From Liriodendron chinense (lineage: Eukaryota > Streptophyta > Magnoliopsida > Magnoliales > Magnoliaceae): a DNA stretch of 64,000 nucleotides. This document shows positions 11,635 to 21,890 of the stretch, piece after piece. The stretch covers positions 62,001-126,000 of the forward strand of contig PVNU02004166.1 in the NCBI GenBank assembly GCA_003013855.2, written 5' to 3'. The notes under the pieces are model-generated. The model did not search any database, was not told the DNA's origin, and saw nothing but the letters and a program-made list of their open reading frames with translations. Position numbers and translations under genes: made by a program. The first letter of the stretch is position 1. The number at the start of each line of letters is the position of its first letter.

Positions 11635-12660
11635 ATGATGTCTACCTATGAGGGAGGTTTCATCACTCATCCACCACATTTTGACGGTTCAAATTATGCG
11701 TACTGGAAGGCCTGGATATAAATATTTTTAATGTTCCCTGATCTAATGGTATGAGACTTAATTGAACAAGGTTGGATCGCACCAATGGAAACGGTGGAAT
11801 GAGATGGAGTTGTTGTCACTCAACGTAAGGCAATGTCCAGTTGGAGTGACCGAGAAAGATCTCATTGTGGCTACAATGCCAAGGGTCTCAACGCCATTTA
11901 TTGTGTGGTCTCACTCGATGAATTTAATCGTATATGCAATTGTGAGACTAGCAAATTAGCTTAGGAAACCCTAAAGATCACTCATGAGGGAACAAGCACC
12001 GTCAAATGTTCTAAGCTTCAACTCTTCACAATATATTTCAAAAACATTAAAATGTAGGAGGATGAAACTTTCTTGGAGTTCTATAATAAACTGAATCATA
12101 TTTGTAACTTCATGTGTGGCTTAGGAGAGAGGATTCCAGATGGACGAATTTGTAGGAAAATACTTAGGTCCCTCTTAAAGAGATTTAACTCCAAAGCCAT
12201 TATCTTAGAAGAGTGTAGAGACATAAACATAATGAAAGTAGAAGAACCCTTAAGTTTCTTACAAACTCATGAACTACACTTTAAGGTCCCATCTAGAAAG
12301 AAAAACATTGTCTTAAAGACTTCACACAAGCACTCACATAGGAAAATTAAAAATGAATCTGAAGAAGAAGATAATTATAAGGAAGATGAGGAAGAAAAGT
12401 TTAATTAACAGTTTAAGAGATTCCTTAAAAAAAAGAGGGGGAAAAGCTATAACATGAAGGACAAGAAGGGTGAGAAATACAAAGGAAAATCATCCAAATT
12501 CAAAAATGCCCGATGTTATGGCTGTGTGAATATGGTCATGTTGCTCCAGATTCTCTGGATAAATCTAAAGACAAAGGGAAAAAGTCTATGGTAGCAACAT
12601 GGAATGATAAGGAGGAGTCAAAATATGAATCCAGTGACTCTCCTAGTGATGAGACCAAAA
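11635..12660 (+). pseudogene. Copia (SIRE-type) gag pseudogene
   Basis: From ATG 11635 the reading FITHPPHFDGSNYAYWKAW matches the start of UBN2-type Copia gag. Stop codons follow within 50 codons. The same frame is open again at 12073-12408 (EFYNKLNHICNFMCGLGE ... LEECRDINIMKVEEPLSF), ending in a Lys/Glu-rich tail. At 12514 a zinc-knuckle start (CYGC) is followed, after an indel, by EYGHVAP, so the CCHC knuckle is frame-broken. Gag would form the cytoplasmic retrotransposon particle. No protease, integrase or reverse transcriptase follows before the polypurine tract at 13344, so the element is gag-only and depended on another element for its enzymes. Confidence 0.7.
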
Positions 12661-13343
12661 ATCTATGTTTATTCTAATGGCCTCCACCACAACCTCTCTC
12701 CTTTTTAATCTCAAAGAGGATCCCGACCATTATCCCTTCTAGGAGAAGGGGTTCCCAACTCCTTCACATTTTCAGAATTTTATGAGAGTGTTGAGGAAAT
12801 TAAGTTACCCTTACGATGAACAATAGGAGAACATTAGTAAGGATAGCTAGAATCTTAACACTATAGGTAAATCTGAGGATTTTAGCCTCATTAGTATGCT
12901 TGTTGGCACATCAGAAGATTCCAACCTCATTAGCCTTGGATAGCTTAGCATTTTTGTACTTATTTTAATATCTTTAGATTACTAGATTATAATTCTATTT
13001 AGATTAACATATCTTGCTGAATTATGTGCTTAATGCTTACTAATCTATGCCTTGGTCATTTATGCTTTCATGTATATCTTGAGATGACCATTTGTGTTTG
13101 ATCACCTATGCTTAGATATGAATATATGTTGTGATCATAGGTTGCATGCTCCATATGGTTAAATGTTCATGCACCCTTAACCTCTTGTTAGCATGTACTT
13201 CTAGTTGAACAATAGACATTCTAACTTCTCCTTCATAACTTAATTGATGTATCATTAAGGGAGAAATTAGTTTGTTAATTGTTGAATTGTCATTGGTATG
13301 GACCATGACAAGGTCTAGGTTAGGTTTTTGTCATGTAATTGAC

Positions 13344-13587
13344 AAAGGGGGAGATTGTTAGTGCACTTATCTAGGCATATGAGTGCACCTTATTTGTCAA
13401 TCATGTGTGTCCATGTGTTATAGAGTCAGTTGCGCCTTGGCAAGCTGAAGACCGAAGATTTAAGTCGACAAGAAGCATCAAGGAGCAAGAAACAGGTAAA
13501 TTAGAGGTGCCTTGGTGAACCTAACCCATTAGAACCAAAATAACGTAACCTCTAGATGACTTCGTCCAAATAGGTATACTTCTAGTC
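13344..13587 (+). mobile_element. Polypurine tract and start of 3' LTR of the gag-only Copia element
   Basis: AAAGGGGGAGAT (13344-13355) is followed by TGTTAGTGCAC at 13356, the SIRE-type LTR start. The LTR is cut after ~232 bases at 13587 by a reverse-oriented Copia LTR beginning at 13588. LTR-like sequence of similar flavour resumes near 15147. Confidence 0.65.
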
Positions 13588-14107
13588 TGTTGGGGAAATG
13601 AAGCCCTTTACGATGATCGGGTCTGATCACGTACAAGGAGAAGAAAGTTATTGCTGCTGCACGTTCAAAATAGTTGCTACTGTTGACTTTATCAAGCATT
13701 TGAAGGACTTCAAGTTCACAAGGGAAGAGAGGAGAATAACTAAATATTTTATTATTTTGTGGACTTACTTCTTACTGCTGCGTAATTCTTATTGCATTGC
13801 ATTGCTTTAAACGGCCAGCAAACAGTACCTTATATAGACGTTTTACAACATAGTGAAATGAATATATTTCCCATACAACCATACACTTCAAGGGTAGTGA
13901 AATAATTGTTTTAAAAAAAATAAAACAAAATATTAAATGGTTTTTCTTCTCAAAGCATCTAGAAACGAACAGACACATGGAGAAACCCAACCAACTGCTG
14001 GAAGCTTCTTTCAAAAATTACTTCTCCTTAAGAATTCAACGGACTATGGTTCTTTGGCATGCAAGGAAACCAAATGGACGAACTGGATTTGGTTTGTAAT
14101 TCCAACA
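13588..14107 (-). mobile_element. Copia LTR (minus strand), TGTTGG...CCAACA
   Basis: This 520-bp LTR is bounded by TGTTGGGG at 13588 and ATTCCAACA ending at 14107, so the ends are perfectly inverted. Read on the minus strand it starts TGTTGGAATTAC directly after a purine tract, AAGGGGAG. It carries a TATATAAGG promoter-like site (plus-strand ~13829-13838) and ends in CCCCAACA. It is the 3' LTR of the pol fragment immediately to its right. The matching 5' LTR is absent from the window. Confidence 0.8.
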
Positions 14108-15110
14108 CTCCCCTTCAAATCAAAGACAATTTTATTCCGAATTTCTCCCTTAGTTGTCTAAATGCATCTGGCGGCAGTGCCTTGGTGAATATGCCCACTA
14201 CCTGTTCAGTGGTGTGACAGTACTCCAAATTTATTACTTTCTGCTTCACTTGATCTCTTAGAAAATGGTATCGGGTATCGATGTTGTTGTTCCTTCCATG
14301 CTACACTGGATTTTTGGTGAGCTCGATTGGCTAATTGTTATCTACATATATGACTGTGGATGCTTCCTGCGAATGCTTCAGCTCATTTAATAGGTTTCTC
14401 AACCAAATCGCCTCATAGACTGTGGACGATGCTGCCACGTACTCTGCTTCACATGTGAACAACGCGACCACACTTTGCTTCTTTGAGTTCCATGTGAAGG
14501 CAATCGACCCGAGATAGAAAACATATCCCGTGGTGCTTTTTCTTTCATCTCAGTCACCTTCCCAATCACGGTCTGAGTATTCATACAGCATTGCTTCATC
14601 ATTGTATGGATAGAAGAGACCAAATTTCATAGATCCTTTGATATATTTAAGGATCACTTTTGCAGCAAGTCAGTGTGATTCTTTTGGTGCTTCCATGTAT
14701 TTGCTTAGAAGCCTAACGCTGTAGAGTATATCCGTCCTTGTAATTGTAAGGTACCTTAAGCTTCCAATTAGACTCTTAAATAAAGTCAGGTCCACACTTC
14801 TTCCTTCTCCTTCTTTTGTCAGCTTCAGGCCTGTTGCTATGGCGTATTTACGGCTTTTCAATTGCACATTTTGAACTTTTCATGAAGTTGTTTTGCATAC
14901 TTCTTCTGAGATACATAGATGCCACCATGTTGTTGCTTTACTTCGACGCTAAAAAAAAAGACATAAGTCCACTGTCGGTCATCTTTAACTCCTTAAACAT
15001 GGCCTTCTTGAATTCATCAAACATTTATTGGTTGTTTCCTGTAAACAACAAATCATCGACATATAGTCATGCTATGAGCATTGAATTATGCATATGTAAA
15101 CCCCATTTCA
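14108..15110 (-). pseudogene. Copia reverse transcriptase / RNase H pseudogene
   Basis: On the minus strand the RT active-site motif YVDD is at 15063-15052, followed by LLFTGNN and the block MFDEFKKAMFKELKMTDSG. A conserved segment (14867-14670: LTKEGEG..VDLTLFKSLIGSLRYLT, then TRTDILYSV) leads into RNase H (KSTTGYVFYLGS, SKKQSVVAL.TCEAEYVAAS, VDN) and the terminal HFLRDQV...TTEQV.GIFTKAL. At least four in-frame stops and a frameshift break it. The upstream gag, protease and integrase are missing. A purine tract and the LTR at 13588-14107 follow directly. Confidence 0.85.
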
Positions 15111-15146
15111 TTATGCATTTATATATTTCAAACTGTTAAACTAGTC

Positions 15147-15650
15147 ATCTTATACATGAATTTGTGCTTGCAGATAATGGAGCGAGATCACACTTGATTC
15201 AACGTCAAAATCAAGGATTCATGATAATGAGGAATCAAGTCTTAACCAAGCCAAAGCAAAGGGAGATGAGTCGGTGACAATCAGAACTCGAGCAAGCCCA
15301 ACAAATGCAGAAACAGGGGAGTTCGGGCACCCTAACCCAAGCAAAATTGTCCAGCAACCCTGTTGGATGTTTTTGGGCCAGGCGCCCGATGAAGGTAGCT
15401 CGAGCGCCTAACAACCAGCTCGGGCACCCGACATTGTAGGTGCCGAAATTCATTTTGCACACAATTAAGATGATAGGCTGAATTTTCTTATAAAATGACC
15501 TCTCCACCCTCGTCTAAAAACATCCTCAAAGAGCCCTAAATCTGTTGAATGTGGTAGAGCTCGACGGGGAGCTCTCCAACTAGGTTTTTCTTAGGTTTCT
15601 TTGTAATTTTTATGTTTATTTTAGTTTTTCTTACATTTTCTAGTTCAATC
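15147..15650 (+). mobile_element. LTR fragment with GGGC(A/G)CCCG dyads
   Basis: Repeats of the near-palindromes GGGCACCC and GGCGCCCG (15325-15435) precede a TATAAAA box (15489-15495) and a leader that becomes T-rich near 15600. The composition and order (dyad array, TATA, leader) match the other LTRs in the window, especially the one at 32729-33651. Boundaries are not determined and no coding domain is attached. Confidence 0.45.
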
Positions 15651-15718
15651 ATGTCTTGGATTGGCTATTATTACACATTTACCATTATTTACCTAGGAAA
15701 TGGAAAAAAGAGTTGTTA

Positions 15719-15890
15719 CAACACATAGCCAGACCCAACCAACCCAACCCTACCCTACTCACTAACCTTACTCGTCCCAACCCACTGACACTAACTCAAC
15801 TCAACCCACTGACCCAACCCAACCCTACCCGACCCACTGACCCAACCTAACCCAACCCAACCACCTAAGTCAACCCCAATCTGACCCAAA
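15719..15890. repeat. Degenerate (CCCAAC/CCCACTGAC)n tract
   Basis: About 170 bases are built from ACCCAACCCAACCCT and GACCCACTGACCC words with irregular spacing. It is compositionally like the interiors of the GGGTCGGG-type MITEs but has no visible terminal inverted repeats. Confidence 0.6.
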
Positions 15891-16088
15891 AAACACCTAA
15901 AATGGGCTATTTTAGGGTATATTCCCTATTTCAAACAAAGTAAACCAAAAAAAATACACAATACCCTACCTGTTTGGGAAGAACAAAACCCGGGGTGGAT
16001 GCTCAGCCATTCGTTGCAGGGTGCGGTGTGTGTCGGGCATTCGCTGTCCGGTGCGATGCAACGGTGCAGGGAGGAAGCTAGAATGGAG

Positions 16089-16093
<5 letters not shown>

Positions 16094-16143
<50 letters not shown>
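16094..16143. repeat. (GA)n microsatellite
   Basis: A perfect alternating GA run of about 50 bases. Confidence 0.95.
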
Positions 16144-16145
<2 letters not shown>

Positions 16146-16209
16146 CACAACAGGCTGGGTGGGAGTGAAATGAGAAAGTGAGAAAGAAAAGAGGGTGGAT
16201 GGGGTTTAG

Positions 16210-16213
<4 letters not shown>

Positions 16214-16306
<93 letters not shown>
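16214..16306. repeat. Compound (TA)n(GA)n microsatellite
   Basis: A perfect TA run (16214-16280) passes directly into a GA run (16281-16306). Apparent open frames across it are low-complexity artefacts. Confidence 0.95.
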
Positions 16307-16510
16307 CTCAAGTCGAACCAAGCTTAAGCGAGCTGAGCTTTTTTCGAGCTTCGAGCCAAGCTCACTCATGCTGAAGCTTAGCTTCTTTTCGAACTTTCAA
16401 AATCAAGCTGGTGCTGATCGAACTGGCCTATAAGCCAAGCCAAGTCGAGGTTATACGAGCCAAGTCGAAACGAGCTTTTCAAGCTAGCTCGGCTTATGTG
16501 CAACCCTACA
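16307..16510. mobile_element. MITE-like fragment rich in GAGCT/AAGCT words
   Basis: The stretch is composed of AGCTCAAGTCGA / CGAGCTTTTCAAGCT words and ends in GTGCAACCCTACAC. This is a common style of small plant hAT-related elements ('CTCGAGCC' type). The left terminus is lost in the adjacent microsatellite, so the call is weak. Confidence 0.35.
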
Positions 16511-16824
16511 CACAGGTGAATAAGGAGACGAAGAAAAACCTGCTATAAATGTTGATTCTCAACCATGAGGGAAGATAATATTATATGCGGTATAAGATAT
16601 CTAGATTTAACGGAATTGGTTTCCTAAGAGAAAAGGAATTTTTCTAGAGCTAGGCTTTAAGATGAGAAAAAAGCGTCTTAAACCAAAACCTTACACTTAC
16701 ATTTATAAGCTTTTATCTTAGATAAATTCCCATGAGAGGCTAACTCAAATATCTCTTATGTTATTACGGTAATAAAATGTTCTAAATTACTACGCTCCTT
16801 CCTAAAAAAAAAAAAAAAAACAAT

Positions 16825-17160
16825 TAGGGGTGTCAGCGGGCTAGGTTAGGGTCGGGCCAAGCTTTGTCCAAGCACGGTTCACATTGTTTAATGGAGGCCC
16901 AAACCTGGCCCTAGGCCCATGATGGACCCTAAGCCCGAGAGGGGGGGGGGAGGAGGTTCGGGATGGGAGAAAGAGGAGAGATTATAATTTTTTATATTAT
17001 AAAATTACCCTTGAACCTTAATGGGCTAAGCCAATGGGTTTAGGCCTAACTGGAAAGTGGGCTTAAAGTTTAAGCCCGAGGCTAGCCCTTGGGCCTAATA
17101 CCCTAATCTAAGTCTGACTCGAAAGCCTGACAAACCATCCAGGCCCATTCATAACTCTAC
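16825..17160. mobile_element. hAT-like MITE remnant (TAGGGGTGTCAG start)
   Basis: It starts TAGGGGTGTCAGCGGG, resembling the TAGGGGTGGCAATGGG start of the element at 34803. The interior is rich in GGGCC/GGCCC words. It seems to end near CCATTCATAACTCTA (17143-17157). The right inverted repeat is badly decayed and no clean 8-bp duplication is seen. Confidence 0.4.
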
Positions 17161-18574
17161 GCATAATTACACCCTTTCATCAAATAGATCTATTGTGAAA
17201 CCTCTAATACTATATTCCTCCTTAGGAGATTACTTCGCTTTAAATAAATAAAAAAAAGTGGTGTGTTGTCGTAGGATTTTAAACAACGGATCTGAGAGGC
17301 TGAAATTAGCCACGTGACCTTCAATCCGCACGTAACAACTCCTTTCACCCTCTAGACCTGCAAAGAGAAGAAGAAGAAGATGCAAGGGGGAGGTGCCGCT
17401 ATGCAGCGGGGGACTCTTTGATGCCTAAGTCAGGTTCCAGCTCAAGGGTAGTAAGGGTTTGAAGGCTAAAATGTTTCGTACCACTGGGGTATGGATCCAA
17501 GCTATATTTATAAGGCTTGAAGGCGGTTTGGAGAGTAGGATCCTGCTAGGATACTCTAAAAGAGTCCCTATTTTCGTAAGATTTTGTCTTCTGATCAGTG
17601 TTGATTCAGTGGTGAGAATATAAAGGAGATCTCCCGGAGTATCCAGACGGAATCTCAGGGATCTCTATAAATAAGACCGCCCTTGGGTGGTCGGCCGTAA
17701 CGAGAGCCTTAATGATATGGTTGGAAGGCTTCTGGACAATCCAAGATCTCTAGTAAAGCCCTTGGGGATAGGTGCTCTTTCGATAGGTAACCACTAGTGC
17801 CTTCTGGTCCTCGACGGTCTCCTGAGGACCAAGCTCAATGGTTAGTTCTTATCTTTTAGTGATGCGTGGGCCATGGGACGGACCACCTAGAATGGGCTTC
17901 CTCGTATGCTTTGGGCCATGGCCCAGCTCAGAATATCCCCATAACATAGCCCATAAACTATTTATTTCAATATCTAATCGCTTGTCCTAGATCATTGATT
18001 TGATCATACTCAATCAAATATGTTTGATTTCATAAGTATATGTGAACAAACTCTAATGCTCCAATCATGACACATACTTATCTACTTTTACGGTTGAACG
18101 GATTTTATCTTTACAAACTTAACTAATCAAAATTCATTTAAAATATTAATATAATAATACGTAAACATTTTTTTTCCAAGTAGTTGGTAATAAAATGCCA
18201 ACAATTCATTCAATCCACACTTTAGATGAGTCTCTTGTGCATTATTATTACCGTGCGATCATATATGATCTTCTTCTATCCCATCTCCTTGCCTCGATCT
18301 TAATTTGGCCACTTTCCCAACATAGTTTTGACCCAACCTAGCTCGGTTGACAAATCCTGGAAGATTAAGCGTAGGGAGCTGATCGTGTCAATCTCTATGA
18401 TATCTCATCTTGATTATCTCATAAATCAAGTTAAATGTACATCTTATATATACATGCATCTTAATATATATCACTCCTAATATGCACACTTGCAAAATGG
18501 TCAACGCCATATGAGAAGTAGGCCAAGCCTTTAATCAAGTGTTAACTACATCTCATTGATGGCCAATTTAAATA
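17161..18574. other. No recognisable gene
   Basis: I see no coding exon, RNA gene or complete element here. There is a purine run with (GAA) units near 17363-17380, GC-richer sequence with TATAAATA-like sites near 17509 and 17669, and an AT-rich part at 17950-18500. The 17400-17900 part could be an old LTR, but nothing in the sequence proves it. Confidence 0.5.
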
Positions 18575-18750
18575 TCCATGTGCATACATTATCATGTGTA
18601 CACACGCACCTAGATCCATAGCTGAGTAGCAGACTGAGTGAAGGTAACCTCCTTTCAACACTAAGGTCTTGGCATCGATTCCCAAGTAGGGTGGCTAATA
18701 TTACACTGTGAATAATGGTGGGGGTGTGTGTACTAAAAAAAACACATAAA
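18575..18750 (+). mobile_element. tRNA-derived SINE, copy 1
   Basis: An A-box-like TAGCTGAGTAGC (18619-18630) and a B-box-like GGCATCGATTCC (18671-18682) are spaced as in RNA polymerase III promoters. A GTGGGGGTGTGTGTACT tail ends in an A-rich run (18734-18742). The same order of words occurs at 45281-45488 (CCATAGCTCAAGTGGCAG ... CCGATTCCC ... GTGTACTAACAG). Two copies with matching internal promoter boxes argue for a SINE family. The 5' boundary is approximate and no clean target duplication was found for this copy. Confidence 0.65.
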
Positions 18751-19445
18751 CTCAATTTTGACAGTATGCGTTGGTCGCTTCATAAATATTAAATTTTGGT
18801 GAATCTTAGCCTTGCAATCTATTGCTGATTAAATCGAAAGCAACTAGGCATATTCGAAGGGACACGGTTAAATGATCAAGGCAATAATATTTCACTGTGG
18901 GAGTTCTTTTGGATACCACCCATCCATAATGAGGTCCATCACATAAAAGACTCCGATGAACAGGACCTGTAATAAGGTGGGCTCTGGTGGTACTAGAAAG
19001 AAGTGGGGCCCATACGATTTATTCACGACATCTGCACCATCCATCCTAGTTCATTCTTCATCTGAAGGAGTTTGCTGGAATACATCTGCCCTAGAATACA
19101 TAGGGACTTCATCCTTTAGATCTGGATTACCTTTCAATGATCCAGCGTTTATATGATGGGACTCACCTTATGGGTGATATGCCAAAAACAAAAGAGATAA
19201 TGGATTGAATGTTTCAGCTCTTTTTTATTTGATTCTTTTCCATTGAATATGAAAGCTCTCCTTGACCTTTGAATAATTGAAGTGTTCAAATTTTTAACGT
19301 GAGATTATTTTTGGGTATCCTCCATCAAATAGACGGTTTGTGTCATTGACAAGGACCTGGATCCAACTGCTGAAGCGGCGTGGTATCTATTGCAGTGGGG
19401 AAGTATTGTAGCAAAACTCTCATTGGAAACCCAAACACTGCCAAA
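18751..19445. other. No recognisable gene
   Basis: Moderately AT-rich sequence with isolated 'GTGGGGCCCA' words (e.g. ~19004), but no paired arms and no exon-like reading frame. Confidence 0.5.
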
Positions 19446-19840
19446 GGCTTTGGCAGGAAGTTCCTGCACAGAGAAGCTAGGTGGGATCCACTGTGATGTT
19501 TATGAGAAATCGACCCTGTCCATCCGTTTTGCGAGCCCATTTTAGGACATATGACAAAAAATGAGACAGATCCAAAACTCCAGGGGGCCACACGAGAGGA
19601 AACAGTGGGGATTGAATTACCATCATTGAAACATCCGTATAGCCATAAATGTTTTGTATCAGGCTAAGTTTTTTGTGTTTTCTGTTCACCCAATGGGAAT
19701 GACTTTATAAACGATTTGGATGGTATAAAAACATCAAGGCAGAGCTGGGGAAGGTTTCAACAAGGTGAATTTCTCATAAACATCACCGTGGGCAGTGGGC
19801 CCCACCAAGCTTCCTTGCACAGGAACTTCCTGCGAAAGCC
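19446..19840. mobile_element. Foldback MITE (GGCTTTGGCAGGAAGTTCC arms)
   Basis: The left arm starts GGCTTTGGCAGGAAGTTCCT (19446). The right arm ends AGGAACTTCCTGCGAAAGCC (19840), its near-perfect complement. Both arms then contain the paired phrases GTGGGATCCAC..TGATGTTTATGAGAAAT and ATTTCTCATAAACATCACC. There is no coding capacity. The core resembles that of the other foldback elements in the window, although the termini differ. Confidence 0.7.
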
Positions 19841-19907
19841 GTTCCAGGAAATCCGCGTCCAGTAGAGTTGAGTTGCCTCTCGTTTGGAACGGGAGCGGAT
19901 TAGCTGT

Positions 19908-20664
19908 TTCGGATGTGGATTAGGCCTGTTTGGTTGCAGAATCCAGATTCTAGAGAAAATATATATATTTCAATGTTGGAATCCAAAATTCCAGAAATAA
20001 TGTCAAACCTAAATTTAATCCGGTACTTGCTGTTTGGTTGAAAACGCAATCTAGATTCTGTTCTAACCGTTGCTTGTGGTATGGCCCATTTGGGCTTCCA
20101 GATGCCAACCAAACGGGCCCTTAGCTACTGACAGGTTGAGTAGCAAGACTCGAAGTGATGTCACCATATTTTGTGGGCCACACCATGATGTATGTGTTGT
20201 ATCCACACCGTCCATCCATTTGGAGAGATTATTCTAGGGCATGATCCAAAAAATGACTCAGATCCAAAGCCGTAGTGGAACCCACCACAGAAAGTAGTGG
20301 AGATTGAACGCCTACCAGTTAAAAACTTCTAGGGCCCACAGAAGTTTTCGATCAATCTGATATTTGTATTTTTCCCTTCGTTCATGTCTGTGTTAACTTA
20401 TGAACAGGTTGGATCTCAAATAAACATCTTGGTGGTCCCTAGGAAGGTTTCAACGGTGGGTGTCACTCTCCCCACTGTTTTCTGTGGTGGGGTCCACTCG
20501 CACTTCGGATCTGCCTCATTCTTTGGATCATGTTTTAAATTGATCTCTCCAAATGTATGGACGGTGTGGATACACCACATACATCATGGTGGCCCACAAA
20601 ATATGGGGACGTCACTTCAGTAGCGAGTCTCGCTACTCAACCTGTCAGGAGCTAATCCGCGTCC
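19908..20664. mobile_element. Foldback MITE nested in the outer element
   Basis: Inverted ends: the left reads GGATGTGGATTA (interrupted) then GCTACTGACAGGTTGAGTAGC; the right reads GCTACTCAACCTGTCAGGAGC then TAATCCGCGTCC. The arms extend through CATCATGGTGGCCCACAAAATATG-like sequence, so roughly 200 bases on each side can pair. Flanks TTAGCTGTT (left) and CCAGCTGTT (right) agree at 7 of 9 bases with C/T differences only, suggesting a decayed 9-bp Mutator-type duplication. A Tourist-like MITE sits inside the left arm. Confidence 0.65.
19923..20120. mobile_element. Harbinger/Tourist-like MITE, 198 bp
   Basis: The ends GGCCTGTTTGGTTGCAGAATCC and GCCAACCAAACGGGCCC form inverted repeats. They are flanked by the trinucleotide TTA on both sides (19920-19922 and 20121-20123), the target duplication of PIF/Harbinger elements. 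Removing it rejoins the left arm of the surrounding foldback element. Confidence 0.8.
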
Positions 20665-21409
20665 AGCTGTTACCCCGGTGAGAGCTTAGTCGGTGTTACC
20701 CTTAACGTGTGGGCCGACCTTGATGAATTTGTTTCATAACTACACGCTGCCCATCCATTTGTCAGATCATTTAAGGACGTTATAAGTTTTGATCCAAATC
20801 TCAGGTATACCACACCACTGGAAAAGGTGGTGAATGACCATTAAAAGTTTTTTATAGGCTACAAAAGTTTTGAATCAAGCTAATCTTTGTATTTTCCCTT
20901 CATCCCATTTTGATTGAACTTATGAACGGTTTGGATGACAAATAAACATTACAGATCTACTATGGTGGCCCTTGGGAAGTTTTTAATGGTAAGCGCCCAT
21001 TCATCACCGTTTCTTGTGGTGTAGTCCACTTGAGATTTATTTGTGCTTAATGTTTGGACAGCTTCCTAAAATGGGTTGGAAAAGCAGGATGGACGGAGTG
21101 GATAAAAAGCATATCATCGAGGTGGGCCTTACAGTAAGGGTAACACCCACTAAGCTGTTAGCCGCTAATACATAATCCGTTCGTCAATGGGTTGGGCTCA
21201 AGCTTGAAAAATCAGAATTTTGAATAGGCGACTAAAAGGTAGGGTTTTTTTGTGTGTTGTGTTTGTTTTCTTTGTTAGGTATCAATAGGTGGGAGTTTGT
21301 GAAAGCGAGGAGGGTATGGTGGTTCCCTTTGTAGTTATTTTTTTATTTGGTTAGGTATCAATTGTGAGAGTTTGTGAAAGGGAGGAGGGTTTGTATTGAA
21401 AGAATGTTG

Positions 21410-21550
21410 TGATGGATGAATTTTTATATTGGAAGAATGTTGTAACGGTTAAATTTTGTAATAGACGAATGTCGGAATTGATGAATGTTGTAATGGATGA
21501 CTATTGTTATAAATGAATTTTTATAATAGAATATTGTAATAGATGAATAT
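21410..21550. repeat. Degenerate TGTAATGGATGAAT minisatellite
   Basis: About eight imperfect copies of a 16-20 base unit of the type ATGTTGTAATGGATGAAT with substitutions and small indels. Confidence 0.6.
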
Positions 21551-21554
21551 TGTA

Positions 21555-21890
21555 CTGTGGATCACCAAAATTTGGGGCCACTTTTGGGCAAATCATATGG
21601 TGTCCAAATGAGATGTTTCCAATCCATTTGAAAGTTCATCAAATTGTTTTTCTAATGAGAACAATATCACCCAAATCAGACATGTAACGAGGGAGTTATG
21701 GCCGTTTTCGTAATATTAATGATCCACACTCCTTGATGAATTTTAGGCCCATTTTTTGGCAATCAACTGATATTCAAATGAGATGATTTCAAAGTCATTG
21801 AAAGTTCATTAAATTATCTTTACAACAAGTACAAGATCACCAAAACCAAACATGTAACGAAAGAGTTATGGTCATTTTCATGTGGTTCAC
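21555..21890 (+). repeat. Tandem duplication, period ~170 bp
   Basis: The phrases CAAATGAGATG (21605 and 21775), TTGAAAGTTCAT, and CATGTAACGA..GAGTTATGG each occur twice in the same order about 170 bases apart, with roughly one difference in five bases. No function is evident. Confidence 0.75.

Larger units (their letters stand above)
19891..21184. mobile_element. Mutator-like foldback MITE, outer level of a three-level nest
   Basis: It starts GGGAGCGGATTAGCTGTT (19891), is interrupted at ~19908 by another foldback, and resumes with AGCTGTTACCCCGGTGAG at ~20665. It ends around AAGCTGTTAGCCGCTAATAC..ATCCG near 21184. The rejoined ends and the paired arms (GTGTTACCC..GTGTGGGCC / GGTGGGCC..AGGGTAACACCCACTAAGCTG) match the clean copy at 44652-45173. 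It is non-coding. No target duplication could be assigned for this copy. Confidence 0.65.

Noticed and set aside
13583..15146. CTAGTC on both sides of the minus-strand Copia fragment as a target duplication
   Set aside because: The right side of the fragment has no LTR end; it stops within RT. A 5-6 base match there is most likely chance.
15719..15890. Interstitial telomeric repeat
   Set aside because: The CCCAACCC words are irregular and the plant telomere unit CCCTAAA is not present in tandem.
15926..16369. A 147-codon minus-strand open frame
   Set aside because: It is produced by the (TA)n and (GA)n microsatellites (runs of YI and SL) and has no protein-like composition.
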